Shown: piece by piece, positions 1 to 6,675 of the stretch | Layout of the letters: every line of letters starts with the position of its first letter | Numbering within the stretch: the stretch's first letter is position 1 | Assembly (NCBI GenBank): GCA_012026855.1 | Contig: VEOV01000140.1 | Span: forward strand, 1 to 6,675 | From: Geobacter sp. | Lineage (GTDB): Bacteria > Desulfobacterota > Desulfuromonadia > Geobacterales > DSM-12255 | DNA length: 6,675 bases | Reading direction: 5' to 3' | Notes under the pieces: model-generated | Seen by the model: the letters and a program-made list of their open reading frames with translations, nothing else | Databases searched by the model: none | What the model was told of the DNA's origin: nothing | Program-made: the position numbers and the translations under genes

Positions 1-3
1 CCT

Positions 4-9
4 AAGGAG
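4..9 (+). promoter_or_regulatory. Shine-Dalgarno site of the TolC-family gene
   Basis: AAGGAG lies seven bases upstream of a GTG codon at 17. This is near-ideal ribosome-binding-site sequence and spacing, and it fixes the GTG as the start. The translated product from that codon begins directly with a signal peptide, which supports the choice. The promoter must lie left of the window. Confidence 0.8.
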
Positions 10-16
10 AGCCATA

Positions 17-1288
17 GTGAAAACAGTAAAATTGCAGACCATCATTCTTCAGGCCTTTCTTCTCCTGCCCCCACTCCTGGCCGATGCAGCTGACAAGCTG
101 ACGCTGAAAGATACCATCGATCGGGCCCTCGCCAACAGCCCCCAGTTGAAAACGGCTGCCCACGACAGCCTTATTGCCAGAGAGAATGTCGAACTATCCA
201 GGAGCAGCTATCTCCCCAGGGTCGACCTGCAGGCCGGCTACACCAATCTCCTCGACCCACAGGCCATTAAAATGCCGACTGGATCATTTGAAACCCAGGA
301 TGCCAGCTTCCCGTATGCCTCTCTCGGCATCTACCAGACGGTTTATGATTTCGGCAGGCGTGAGCGCCGCAGCGAACAGGCCTCCCTCCAGGAGAGTGCC
401 GTCAAATCAGGTTTCAGCGCTGCCAGGCAGGATGTGGCTCTCGCCGCAATTCAGACCTACTACGCCATTCTCCAGTCCCAGCACCTGCTCGACACAGCCA
501 GGGATGAAGTTGCCCAGCGTGAACAGCACCTGAAAATTGCCACCTCCCTGTTCGAAGAAGGGGTAACCACCAGAAACGACCTGCTACAGGCTGAGGTCAA
601 GCTTTCCTCAAGCCGGTTGAAGCTCCTTGCCCTGCAGAACCGGCAAAAAAACAGCTGGCTGGTACTGAACAACCTTATCGGGCAGCCGCCGGAATTCCGG
701 GCAGATCTTGTCGAAGACACCCTGCCGCTGCCAGTCAACAGCAGCATTCCGGGTGTCGGCGCAAGAGATGAAATTACTGCCCAGAAAACCGTGATCAGCG
801 CCAATGAAGCTGCTGTCAAGGAGAGCAGAACTGAATTTTTTCCTGAACTGTTTGTCAAGGGGAGCGTTGACTACCTGAAGAACGACAAGGTGGTGGAGCA
901 GACCATGTACGGTATTACCATCGGCCTGAAGGTAAATCTTTTTGACGGTATGGCATCAACTACCAGACAGCGCCAGGCAGTAAAGCAGCTGGAAAAGGAG
1001 AAGGAGCGGCTCAGGGAGATGGAGGCCGGCTACCGGATCGAACTGCAAAGCGCCAGAAACGATCTTGAAGTTGCCGCCGAACGGATCGAAATTGCCAACA
1101 AGGCCATAAGCCAGAGTGAGGAGAACCTCAGGATCAACAGCGACCGGTACAAGGCCCAGGTAGGTACGGCGACAGATGTTGTTGATGCCCAGACCCTGCT
1201 GAGCCAGACCAGAAGCGACTATTATCAGGCTCTGTTCGACCTGCAGGTGGCCAAGGCCAGGGTCAAGCGGGCCACTGGAGAACTTTGA
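17..1288 (+). CDS. TolC-family outer-membrane efflux channel (OEP)
   Basis: This 423-residue protein should form a trimeric outer-membrane beta-barrel with a long periplasmic alpha-helical tunnel, the exit duct of a tripartite efflux pump. Residues 1-24 look like a Sec signal peptide: lysines at 2 and 5, a hydrophobic core at about 8-22, and a likely cut in or just after Ala-Asp-Ala-Ala (22-25). The mature part shows the twofold internal repeat of the OEP family. The strand 'YQTVYDFGRRERRS' (about 105-119) is matched by 'LKVNLFDGMASTTRQ' (about 303-317). The helix motif 'GVTTRNDLLQAEVKL' (182-196) is matched by 'VGTATDVVDAQTLL' (382-395). Much of the rest is Gln/Glu/Ala-rich helix typical of the coiled-coil tunnel. 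Length is normal for the family. It starts at GTG with a strong Shine-Dalgarno site and lies 47 bases before the adaptor gene, so it is probably the dedicated channel of this pump. No lipobox cysteine is seen, unlike OprM/NodT-type lipoproteins. Substrate cannot be told from the sequence. Confidence 0.93.
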   Translation: MKTVKLQTIILQAFLLLPPLLADAADKLTLKDTIDRALANSPQLKTAAHDSLIARENVELSRSSYLPRVDLQAGYTNLLDPQAIKMPTGSFETQDASFPYASLGIYQTVYDFGRRERRSEQASLQESAVKSGFSAARQDVALAAIQTYYAILQSQHLLDTARDEVAQREQHLKIATSLFEEGVTTRNDLLQAEVKLSSSRLKLLALQNRQKNSWLVLNNLIGQPPEFRADLVEDTLPLPVNSSIPGVGARDEITAQKTVISANEAAVKESRTEFFPELFVKGSVDYLKNDKVVEQTMYGITIGLKVNLFDGMASTTRQRQAVKQLEKEKERLREMEAGYRIELQSARNDLEVAAERIEIANKAISQSEENLRINSDRYKAQVGTATDVVDAQTLLSQTRSDYYQALFDLQVAKARVKRATGEL

Positions 1289-1335
1289 AGACTTAGAATG
1301 AAGGGTGCAGCGTTACATAAATTTGCGAGGGCAAT

Positions 1336-2418
1336 GTGGACAAAGAAGCAAGCACTGAGGCAGGCGGCAGCACAGGCGCAGCAGTAAAACCTGCCGGTAG
1401 AAAGAGGCGTGCCGGGTTGATCCTGGCCATGATGATCATTGTCATCGGCGGTGTTACATTTTCATGGTGGCTGCAAGGTCTCGGCAGGGAGTCCACGGAC
1501 AATGCGTTCATAGAAGCACATATGCACTCGGTATCGGCTAAAATCGCCGGCAGGGTAGACAGTGTGGCAGTGCAGGACAATCAGTTCGTACACAAGGGGG
1601 ATCTGCTTTTCACCATCGATCCAACAGATTACCGGGTCAAGGTGGCAGCGGCCTCGGCTGCCCTTAATGCAACCGCCAATGAAACTTCGGGCGATTATGC
1701 CAAGGTCGAACAGGGCCGCGCCGAACTGCAGCAGAGCCGTGCCAGACTTGAACAGGCGGAAAGTGACCTGAAACGGGGCAGAGCGCTCTTCACCAAGGAT
1801 GTCATTCCCCGGGAGCAGCTGGAACGGCTGGAGACTGCTGCCAAAATAGCCACGGCCCTGGTATCTGAAAAAGAGGAAAACCTGAAACGCTCCCAGGCAG
1901 AAGCAGGCCTGTCGGCCACTGGCAGCCGTGAAGCCAAGACAGCCCAGAAAAAAGCGCTGCTTGATGAAGCCGAACTGCACCTGGATTATACCAGGGTTAC
2001 CGCCCCGGCGGACGGTTATGTCACCAGAAAGAGCGTTGAAGCCGGCAATTACGTGCAGACGGGGCAACCGGCCATGGTCATTGTCTCTCTGGATGATGCC
2101 TGGGTGACGGCAAACTTCAAGGAGAGCCAGCTTGACGGCATCAGACCGGGCCAGAGGGTGGAGTTCAGGGTCGATGCCTACCCTGGCCGGAAGTTCTCCG
2201 GCAAGGTTGACAGCATCATGGCAGGCACAGGTTCTGCCTTCTCGCTGCTGCCGCCGGAAAACGCCACCGGCAACTATGTCAAGGTTGTGCAGCGGATACC
2301 GGTCAGAATAGCAATCGACCGCAGCAGCGACCCGGAACATCTGCTCCGCTCCGGCATGAGCGTGGTGCCGACGGTTTTCACCAACAAAACCTTCCGGGAT
2401 CTTCATTTCTTCAAATAA
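1336..2418 (+). CDS. emrA: HlyD/EmrA-family periplasmic adaptor (membrane fusion protein)
   Basis: This 360-residue protein bridges the inner-membrane pump and the outer-membrane channel. A short basic cytoplasmic tail (about 1-26, with RKRR at 22-25) precedes one membrane anchor at about 27-46. The family signature 'STDNAFIEAHMHSVSAKIAG' (53-72) then opens the first half of the biotinyl-lipoyl-like domain. A long alpha-helical hairpin follows (about 90-210, rich in Glu, Gln, Ala, Lys, Arg). The second lipoyl half begins at 'LDYTRVTAPADGYV' (216-229). A beta-barrel domain contains 'GTGSAFSLLPPENATGNYVK' (297-316), which is highly typical of EmrA-like adaptors. Length is close to the usual EmrA size. 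The start is a GTG at 1336, with GAGGG at 1327-1331 only four bases away, so the ribosome site is rather tight. An ATG at 1334 is out of frame. The next gene is the cognate MFS pump, which makes the EmrA type a better fit than an RND or ABC adaptor. Confidence 0.94.
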   Translation: MDKEASTEAGGSTGAAVKPAGRKRRAGLILAMMIIVIGGVTFSWWLQGLGRESTDNAFIEAHMHSVSAKIAGRVDSVAVQDNQFVHKGDLLFTIDPTDYRVKVAAASAALNATANETSGDYAKVEQGRAELQQSRARLEQAESDLKRGRALFTKDVIPREQLERLETAAKIATALVSEKEENLKRSQAEAGLSATGSREAKTAQKKALLDEAELHLDYTRVTAPADGYVTRKSVEAGNYVQTGQPAMVIVSLDDAWVTANFKESQLDGIRPGQRVEFRVDAYPGRKFSGKVDSIMAGTGSAFSLLPPENATGNYVKVVQRIPVRIAIDRSSDPEHLLRSGMSVVPTVFTNKTFRDLHFFK

Positions 2419-2419
2419 C

Positions 2420-2475
2420 AACCGGCTGCAACATTTTCGCGGGAGCAACGCCAGCTGCATGGCAGATCCCCGGTT
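2420..2475 (+). promoter_or_regulatory. possible interrupted stem-loop between adaptor and pump genes
   Basis: AACCGG (2420-2425) can pair with CCGGTT (2470-2475). Inside it, CTGC (2426-2429) can pair with GCAG (2462-2465), leaving a four-base bulge (ATCC) on the 3' side and a loop of about 32 bases. The 3' arm ends 11 bases before the pump's ATG, where a ribosome would sit. No run of T follows, so this is not a standard intrinsic terminator. It could tune translation or mRNA stability, or it could be chance. Evidence is sequence complementarity only. Confidence 0.25.
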
Positions 2476-2486
2476 AACTGGACACA

Positions 2487-4013
2487 ATGTCACAAAACGT
2501 CAACAAATGGCTGATCACCCTCACTGTCATGCTCCCCACCATCATGGAGATCATCGACACCTCCGTTGCCAACGTTGCCCTCCCCCATATGCAGGGAAGC
2601 CTCAATGCCGGCACAGACGAGGTCACCTGGGTTCTGACCAGCTACCTGGTCAGTAACGCCATTGTGCTCCCCATGACCGGCTGGCTCGCCAGACTCTTCG
2701 GCAGGAAACGCTTTCTCATCACCTGCATTACCCTGTTTACGCTCTCCTCTTTCCTGTGCGGCGCCTCCCCCAACCTGGCCTCGCTGATATTTTTCCGGGT
2801 TCTGCAGGGTGCTGCCGGCGGAGCGCTCATCCCGATCAGCCAGGCAATCATGATGGAGACCTTCCCCCCCCATCAGCGCGGCATGGCCATGGCAATATTC
2901 GGCATCGGCGCCATGTTCGGCCCAATCATCGGCCCCGCCCTGGGGGGCTGGATAACCGATAATATGAGCTGGCGCTGGATTTTCTACGTCAACATCCCCA
3001 TCGGCATAATTGCTGTCATCATGGCAACGGCCTATATTCATGACCCTTCCTACATGAAACGGGTCAGGATGAAAATCGATTACTGGGGACTGTTGCTCCT
3101 GTCCACCAGCCTCGGTTCCCTGCAGGTAGTGCTTGACAAGGGTCAACAGGAGGACTGGTTCAACTCACCGTTCATCATGAGCTTTACCCTGATTTCAGTT
3201 GTCTCCCTGCTGCTGATGATCTGGAATGAGCTCAGGAACCCTCACCCCATTGTCAATCTCAGGCTGTTTAAAAATGTCTCATATGCTGCCGGCATCTCCA
3301 TAATGTTCGTGGTCGGCTTTTGTCTCTACAGTTCGATCATGCTCATCCCGCTGATGCTGCAGACGCTGATGGGCTATAGCGCTACCAGGGCCGGCATGGT
3401 GCTGGCTCCGGGAGGTGTTGCCACCCTGCTGACCATGCCGCTGGTCGGCGCCATGCTACAGAAATACGACGGCAGGAAAATCGTTTTCTGCGGTTTGACC
3501 ACCGGTGCAGCTGCCATGTTCATCATGCGTGCTTTCTCCCTGGATGCCGCCTACCCTGATTTTGTCTGGCCGCGGGTTGTCCTCGGCATCGGCCTGGCGA
3601 TGACCTTTGTACCGCTCACAACCATCACCCTCGCCACCATTCCGAAAGAAGAGATGGGCAATGCCACCGGTATTTACAATCTGATGCGAAATATCGGCGG
3701 GAGTTTCGGCATCGCCATCGCCACCACGCTGCTGGCACGTGACAGCCAGTTTTTCCAGACGGAGCTGTTAGGGCGGATCAACAGCATCGGCACGAAATAC
3801 CGGTTGAATATCGAACAGCTCAAGGCGGCTCTCATTGCCCGCGGTATCGATCCGTTCACCGCGGAGAATCAGGCCCTGGCAATGTTTTACAACAATGTCC
3901 GCCGGCACGCCGCCATGCTCTCCTACAACCACATCTTCTGGTATGTGGGGATTGCCTTCCTCAGCATCATTCCCCTCCTTTTTCTGCTCAAGCGCCCCAA
4001 TCTGAAACCGTAG
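2487..4013 (+). CDS. emrB: DHA2-family (EmrB/QacA) MFS multidrug efflux permease, 14 helices
   Basis: This 508-residue inner-membrane drug:proton antiporter would feed substrates into the adaptor and channel encoded just upstream. Family motifs are clear. The helix-1 motif 'IIDTSVANVALPHM' includes Asp24, a conserved acidic residue of this family. A motif A variant 'GWLARLFGRKR' (65-75) has Arg where many MFS proteins have Asp, as is common in EmrB-like pumps. Motif B 'RVLQGAAGG' (104-112) carries the conserved Arg104. Motif C, 'GAMFGPIIGPALGGW' (141-155), marks antiporters. About 14 hydrophobic segments follow the DHA2 plan. A hydrophilic stretch at about 418-478 before the last helix fits the usual large periplasmic loop before helix 14. 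Length is typical. The ATG at 2487 gives the normal short N-terminal tail before helix 1, and an in-frame stop (TAA, 2475-2477) lies just upstream. No good Shine-Dalgarno sequence precedes it, so expression may depend on coupling to the upstream gene or on the local RNA fold. The substrate is unknown; EmrB relatives export uncouplers, dyes and hydrophobic antibiotics. Confidence 0.95.
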   Translation: MSQNVNKWLITLTVMLPTIMEIIDTSVANVALPHMQGSLNAGTDEVTWVLTSYLVSNAIVLPMTGWLARLFGRKRFLITCITLFTLSSFLCGASPNLASLIFFRVLQGAAGGALIPISQAIMMETFPPHQRGMAMAIFGIGAMFGPIIGPALGGWITDNMSWRWIFYVNIPIGIIAVIMATAYIHDPSYMKRVRMKIDYWGLLLLSTSLGSLQVVLDKGQQEDWFNSPFIMSFTLISVVSLLLMIWNELRNPHPIVNLRLFKNVSYAAGISIMFVVGFCLYSSIMLIPLMLQTLMGYSATRAGMVLAPGGVATLLTMPLVGAMLQKYDGRKIVFCGLTTGAAAMFIMRAFSLDAAYPDFVWPRVVLGIGLAMTFVPLTTITLATIPKEEMGNATGIYNLMRNIGGSFGIAIATTLLARDSQFFQTELLGRINSIGTKYRLNIEQLKAALIARGIDPFTAENQALAMFYNNVRRHAAMLSYNHIFWYVGIAFLSIIPLLFLLKRPNLKP

Positions 4014-4046
4014 GCAATTAATCCCCTTTCATGCTTGTAACGAGGC

Positions 4047-4052
4047 TATAAT
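4047..4052 (+). promoter_or_regulatory. candidate -10 box of the sensor-kinase transcription unit
   Basis: A perfect TATAAT lies in the 58-base gap after the pump gene, 19 bases before the next ATG. The -35 side is weak: the nearest candidates are CTTTCA (4026-4031, spacing 15, just short of the usual range) and TTGTAA (4035-4040, far too close). Initiation about seven bases downstream would give a leader of only around 13 bases. The AT-rich gap and the change of gene function support a new promoter here, but the poor -35 element leaves activator dependence or chance open. Confidence 0.4.
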
Positions 4053-4071
4053 CTGCTATCATTAAACCGTT

Positions 4072-4314
4072 ATGAGACGCGAACAGTTAAAACATCGCTT
4101 TTTCAGCAGTCTCAGGCTCAAGGAGTCGTGGGTTATATTTTTTGTCCTCGGCATAATCATGCTTAACTACCCGTTTCTTAACATCTTCAACAAAACAACC
4201 AGCATTTTTGGTCTGCCGGTTCTTTACATCTACCTTACCGCTGGCTGGTTCATTTCAATACTGGTCATTTATCTCTTTACTAAATCCATCAACAACGCTG
4301 AAAAGAGAGAATAG
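4072..4314 (+). CDS. small two-helix membrane protein preceding a symporter-type sensor (CbrX-like position)
   Basis: This 80-residue protein has a basic N-terminal tail (about 1-18, with Arg2, Arg3, Lys8, Arg9, Arg15, Lys17). Two hydrophobic helices follow at about 19-39 and 46-69, and the C-terminus is short and charged. The 'positive inside' pattern suggests both ends face the cytoplasm. The turn between the helices has 'LNYPFLNIFN' (31-40) and 'FGLPVLYIYL' (46-55), a pattern I associate with small proteins encoded next to sodium:solute symporters. Its stop lies six bases before the start of the symporter-sensor gene, so the two are probably co-transcribed and may be translationally coupled. 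Pseudomonas cbrX, upstream of cbrA, is the closest known parallel in position, size and type; homology is inferred, not tested. A role as an accessory subunit or assembly factor is possible but unproven. No Shine-Dalgarno sequence is evident before the ATG. The gene is about 40% GC, lower than the efflux genes. Confidence 0.8.
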   Translation: MRREQLKHRFFSSLRLKESWVIFFVLGIIMLNYPFLNIFNKTTSIFGLPVLYIYLTAGWFISILVIYLFTKSINNAEKRE

Positions 4315-4320
4315 TGAACG

Positions 4321-6675
4321 ATGATCTCCTTTCAGACCCTGATAACGGCCATACTGCTATACATTTCACTGCACTTTCTTGTCGCTGTCTATGCCTACGA
4401 GCGCTACAAGAAAGGTAAAAGCATCGTTTCCAACTCATTTGTCTATGCCCTGTCAATCACAGTTTACTGCACCTCCTGGACCTACTACGGCAGTGTCGGC
4501 AGAGCCGCAACCACCGGCCTTGACTTTCTGGCCATATATCTTGGCCCCTCTCTGACCGCTTTCACCTGGTGGTTCATTCTCCGCAAAATTGTCCGTATCG
4601 CAAAAAACAACAATATAACCTCCATTGCCGACTTTATCAGTTCGCGTTACGGCAAATCACAGCAGCTCGGCGCCATCATTACCCTGATTGCCGTTTTCGG
4701 CATCATCCCGTATATTGCACTGCAGTTGAAAGCCGTAGCCACCACCTTCAGCATCATCTGCAATCACCCGTCATTCATCATCTCCAGCGATTTGAAGGAC
4801 TCTTTCCTCCTCGCGGACCCGGCCCTGCTGTTTGCCATTTTCATCAGCATTTTCGGCATCATTTTCGGCGCCAGAACCCTGGACACCCAACAACGCCATG
4901 AGGGTCTGGTGGCCGCCATCGCCTTTGAGGCGATTGTCAAACTGGTCGCGTTCATAGCGGTCGGCATCTTCTGCTGTTACTACCTGTTTGACGGGTTCAC
5001 CGACATATTCACCCGGTTGGCAGCCGGGCATCCGGCACTGTTCGACCAACTCACCACCATGGGGGGGAGTAAGGAACCGAGCTACGCCAACTGGGCAACC
5101 AACCTGTTTCTGGCAATGGGGAGCGTAATGCTGTTACCGCGCCAATTCCAGATCATGGTCATTGAAAACTCTGACGAAGCACACATCAAAAAGGCTATGT
5201 GGCGCTTCCCGGCCTATCTTTTTGCCATCAACATCTTTGTCATCCCCATTGCCTTCGCCGGCATCATTATTACCGGCAGCAACAGCGGTGCAGACTACTT
5301 TGTCCTGACTTTGCCGATGAACAGTGGTCACGGCTGGCTGGCCCTGGTGGCGTTCCTGGGAGGGTTTTCCGCTGCGGCTGGCATGGTGATTGCGGAATCG
5401 GTAGCAGTATCGACCATGATACTCAACCACTTGATGATGCCACTCGTGTTGACCCTGAAGATTCGGGAATCATTCGCCACACTGCTGCTGTCCCTCAAAA
5501 GGATGAGCATCTTTCTGGTCGTCTTTATGGGTTATGCCTATTACCAGGTAATCGGCGACACCTTCATGCTGGTCAATATCGGGCTGATCTCCTTCTCGGC
5601 TGCAGCGCAGCTGGCACCTGCCCTCATCGGCGGCATGTACTGGCGCAAGGGGAATGCTTCAGGAGCTACCATCGGCATCAGCTGCGGTTTTCTGATCTGG
5701 ATCTACACCCTGCTGCTCCCTTCATTCATAAAATCAGGCTGGCTCGATTCAAATATGCTCGAAACCGGCCCCTTCGGCATTGCCCTGCTCAAACCTACCG
5801 AGCTCTTCGGGCTCTCCAACCTGGGAATGTGGACCAATACCCTTTTCTGGAGCATGTTCTTTAACATCGGCGCCTATCTGATGTTTTCCATCCTCCTGGA
5901 TCAAAAAGAGGTTGAACAGGAGCAGGCAGCAAAATTTATCGATCCATTTACAGAGGATGGCAAGCAGGAGCCATGGGAGAGCAAGCGACTCTCAAAACAG
6001 ATCACCATCATTGAGTTTGTGCATCTCATGGAGAACTTCATCGGACCAACGCAGGCCCATGCGGCAATCAGCGAGTACCTTGGCGACCATGAAATTGATG
6101 CCAAGGGGATGGTCTCCGAATTCGAACTCCCCAGCCTGAAAAGATTCGTCGAAAAAACCATCGCCGGCTCAGTCGGTTCTGCGGCTGCCAAAGCAATTGT
6201 TGAAAACTACCTTTCCGATGTCGGCTCTGAGATGGAGTCGTTCTACGATGCCTTTAAATCGGTCCGTTCGTCTCTGGAGGAGAGCCGCGAAGCCCTCTAT
6301 GTCCGGTTGAAATCGTCGGAAATTATCAACCGGTCCACCGACCTGACCACGGTCAGCAATGAACTGGTCGAACTGCTTTCCGATGAATTCAAATTTGACA
6401 TGATAACTGTCCGGCTGATCACGCTTGACGAGAAGCTTGCACTCACTGCCGCAAAATCCCTGATGGTCCAACCGGTAGAGCTGATTAAAGAGATCGAAGC
6501 CAATGACGATTATTTCATTACCGAGCTGCTGGTCAGCAGAAGACCGCAGTTTGCCAATGACACCAGAAACATCCACCATCCGCAGAAAAGCGCAGCTACC
6601 CCGCTGGGTGCCTTTTCAGCTTTTGCCCACATACCGATTGTTGGTGATGAAGAGGTTCTCGTGGTGCTGTCGGTC
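4321..6675 (+). CDS. CbrA-like sensor: SSS symporter + STAC + GAF, truncated at window end
   Basis: An open frame of 785 codons runs off the right edge without a stop. Residues about 4-527 form a sodium:solute symporter (SSS/SLC5) domain with roughly 13 membrane helices. Recognisable pieces are 'YCTSWTYYGSVGRAA' (49-63), 'SIADFISSRYGKSQQLGAI' (101-119), 'GARTLDTQQRHEGLV' (183-197), 'LLPRQFQIMVIEN' (271-283), 'GGFSAAAGMVIAESVAVST' (347-365) and 'LAPALIGGMYWRKGNASGA' (431-449). A charged cytoplasmic linker (about 528-560) leads to a STAC domain at about 561-632, marked by 'MENFIGPTQAHAAISEYL' (570-587) and 'FVEKTIAGSVGSAAAKAIVE' (609-628). A helical connector (about 636-672) precedes a GAF-like domain from about 675 to the edge. 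SSS-STAC proteins normally end in HisKA and HATPase modules, so a histidine kinase is expected beyond the window. In Pseudomonas CbrA the SSS part transports histidine; the substrate here is unknown. ATG 4321 follows a GAGAGA ribosome site (4305-4310) and gives a normal N-terminus. A GTG at 4314 is out of frame. Confidence 0.92.
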   Translation, partial: MISFQTLITAILLYISLHFLVAVYAYERYKKGKSIVSNSFVYALSITVYCTSWTYYGSVGRAATTGLDFLAIYLGPSLTAFTWWFILRKIVRIAKNNNITSIADFISSRYGKSQQLGAIITLIAVFGIIPYIALQLKAVATTFSIICNHPSFIISSDLKDSFLLADPALLFAIFISIFGIIFGARTLDTQQRHEGLVAAIAFEAIVKLVAFIAVGIFCCYYLFDGFTDIFTRLAAGHPALFDQLTTMGGSKEPSYANWATNLFLAMGSVMLLPRQFQIMVIENSDEAHIKKAMWRFPAYLFAINIFVIPIAFAGIIITGSNSGADYFVLTLPMNSGHGWLALVAFLGGFSAAAGMVIAESVAVSTMILNHLMMPLVLTLKIRESFATLLLSLKRMSIFLVVFMGYAYYQVIGDTFMLVNIGLISFSAAAQLAPALIGGMYWRKGNASGATIGISCGFLIWIYTLLLPSFIKSGWLDSNMLETGPFGIALLKPTELFGLSNLGMWTNTLFWSMFFNIGAYLMFSILLDQKEVEQEQAAKFIDPFTEDGKQEPWESKRLSKQITIIEFVHLMENFIGPTQAHAAISEYLGDHEIDAKGMVSEFELPSLKRFVEKTIAGSVGSAAAKAIVENYLSDVGSEMESFYDAFKSVRSSLEESREALYVRLKSSEIINRSTDLTTVSNELVELLSDEFKFDMITVRLITLDEKLALTAAKSLMVQPVELIKEIEANDDYFITELLVSRRPQFANDTRNIHHPQKSAATPLGAFSAFAHIPIVGDEEVLVVLSV

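Noticed and set aside
1462..2493. Long minus-strand open frame of 343 codons opposite the adaptor gene
   Set aside because: It lies opposite a clear HlyD/EmrA coding region, and its translation is rich in Cys, His, Arg and Gly with no domain-like pattern. It is a by-product of the codon bias of the real gene.
2490..3146. Minus-strand open frame of 218 codons opposite the pump gene
   Set aside because: Its translation is unusually rich in Gly, His, Asp and Glu, as expected from reading hydrophobic helix codons in reverse complement. The plus strand carries unmistakable MFS motifs over the same bases.
4014..4046. Intrinsic terminator after the efflux operon
   Set aside because: I found no GC-rich hairpin followed by a T run in the gap. 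The operon may terminate by another mechanism or read through.
4314..4316. GTG overlapping the small gene's stop codon as an alternative sensor start
   Set aside because: It is seven bases from ATG 4321 and therefore out of frame with the symporter domain.
5199..5864. Plus-strand open frame of 221 codons in another frame
   Set aside because: It overlaps the SSS domain of the sensor in the +1 register. Its translation is rich in Arg, His, Cys and Pro and lacks the membrane-helix pattern, while the 4321 frame gives a coherent symporter through the whole region.
6169..6579. Minus-strand open frame of 136 codons near the right edge
   Set aside because: It is antisense to the STAC-GAF part of the sensor, has no recognisable domain, and has no ribosome site that I can see.

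Overview
The window reads as a bacterial chromosome segment from a Gram-negative (two-membrane) organism. It carries a tripartite drug-efflux cassette of the EmrA-EmrB-TolC type, then the start of a transporter-like sensor kinase of the CbrA type. GC content is roughly 55-60% in the efflux genes. Gene content and codon style suggest a proteobacterium in the broad sense, with Desulfuromonadia/Geobacter-like deltaproteobacteria my best guess. That taxonomic call is inference from style, because no rRNA or other marker gene is present.

Bases 1-4013 hold three genes on the plus strand, separated by only 47 and 68 bases. They encode an outer-membrane channel of the TolC/OEP family (GTG start at 17), a periplasmic adaptor of the HlyD/EmrA family (GTG start at 1336), and a 14-helix DHA2-family major facilitator pump of the EmrB/QacA type (ATG start at 2487). 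Together they make every part of a proton-driven pump that carries hydrophobic compounds across both membranes. No regulator gene lies inside the window; one could sit upstream of base 1. The gap before the pump gene can fold into an interrupted stem-loop, and the pump gene has no clear Shine-Dalgarno sequence.

Bases 4014-4071 form a short AT-rich gap with a perfect TATAAT hexamer, probably the promoter of a second transcription unit. This unit starts with an 80-residue protein with two membrane helices (4072-4314). Six bases later comes a long open frame (4321 to the window end, 785 codons, no stop). That frame encodes a complete sodium:solute symporter (SSS/SLC5) domain, a STAC linker domain and the start of a GAF domain. 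The histidine-kinase core expected for this architecture would lie beyond the right edge. The order 'small membrane protein, then symporter-fused sensor' resembles cbrX-cbrA of Pseudomonas, where the sensor's transporter domain handles histidine and the downstream signal controls carbon/nitrogen use.

The efflux cassette is ordinary. The second unit is the more interesting part: a transporter fused to a sensor, with a tightly linked small membrane protein and a GAF domain where CbrA has PAS. I found no mobile element, CRISPR array, RNA gene or convincing terminator.
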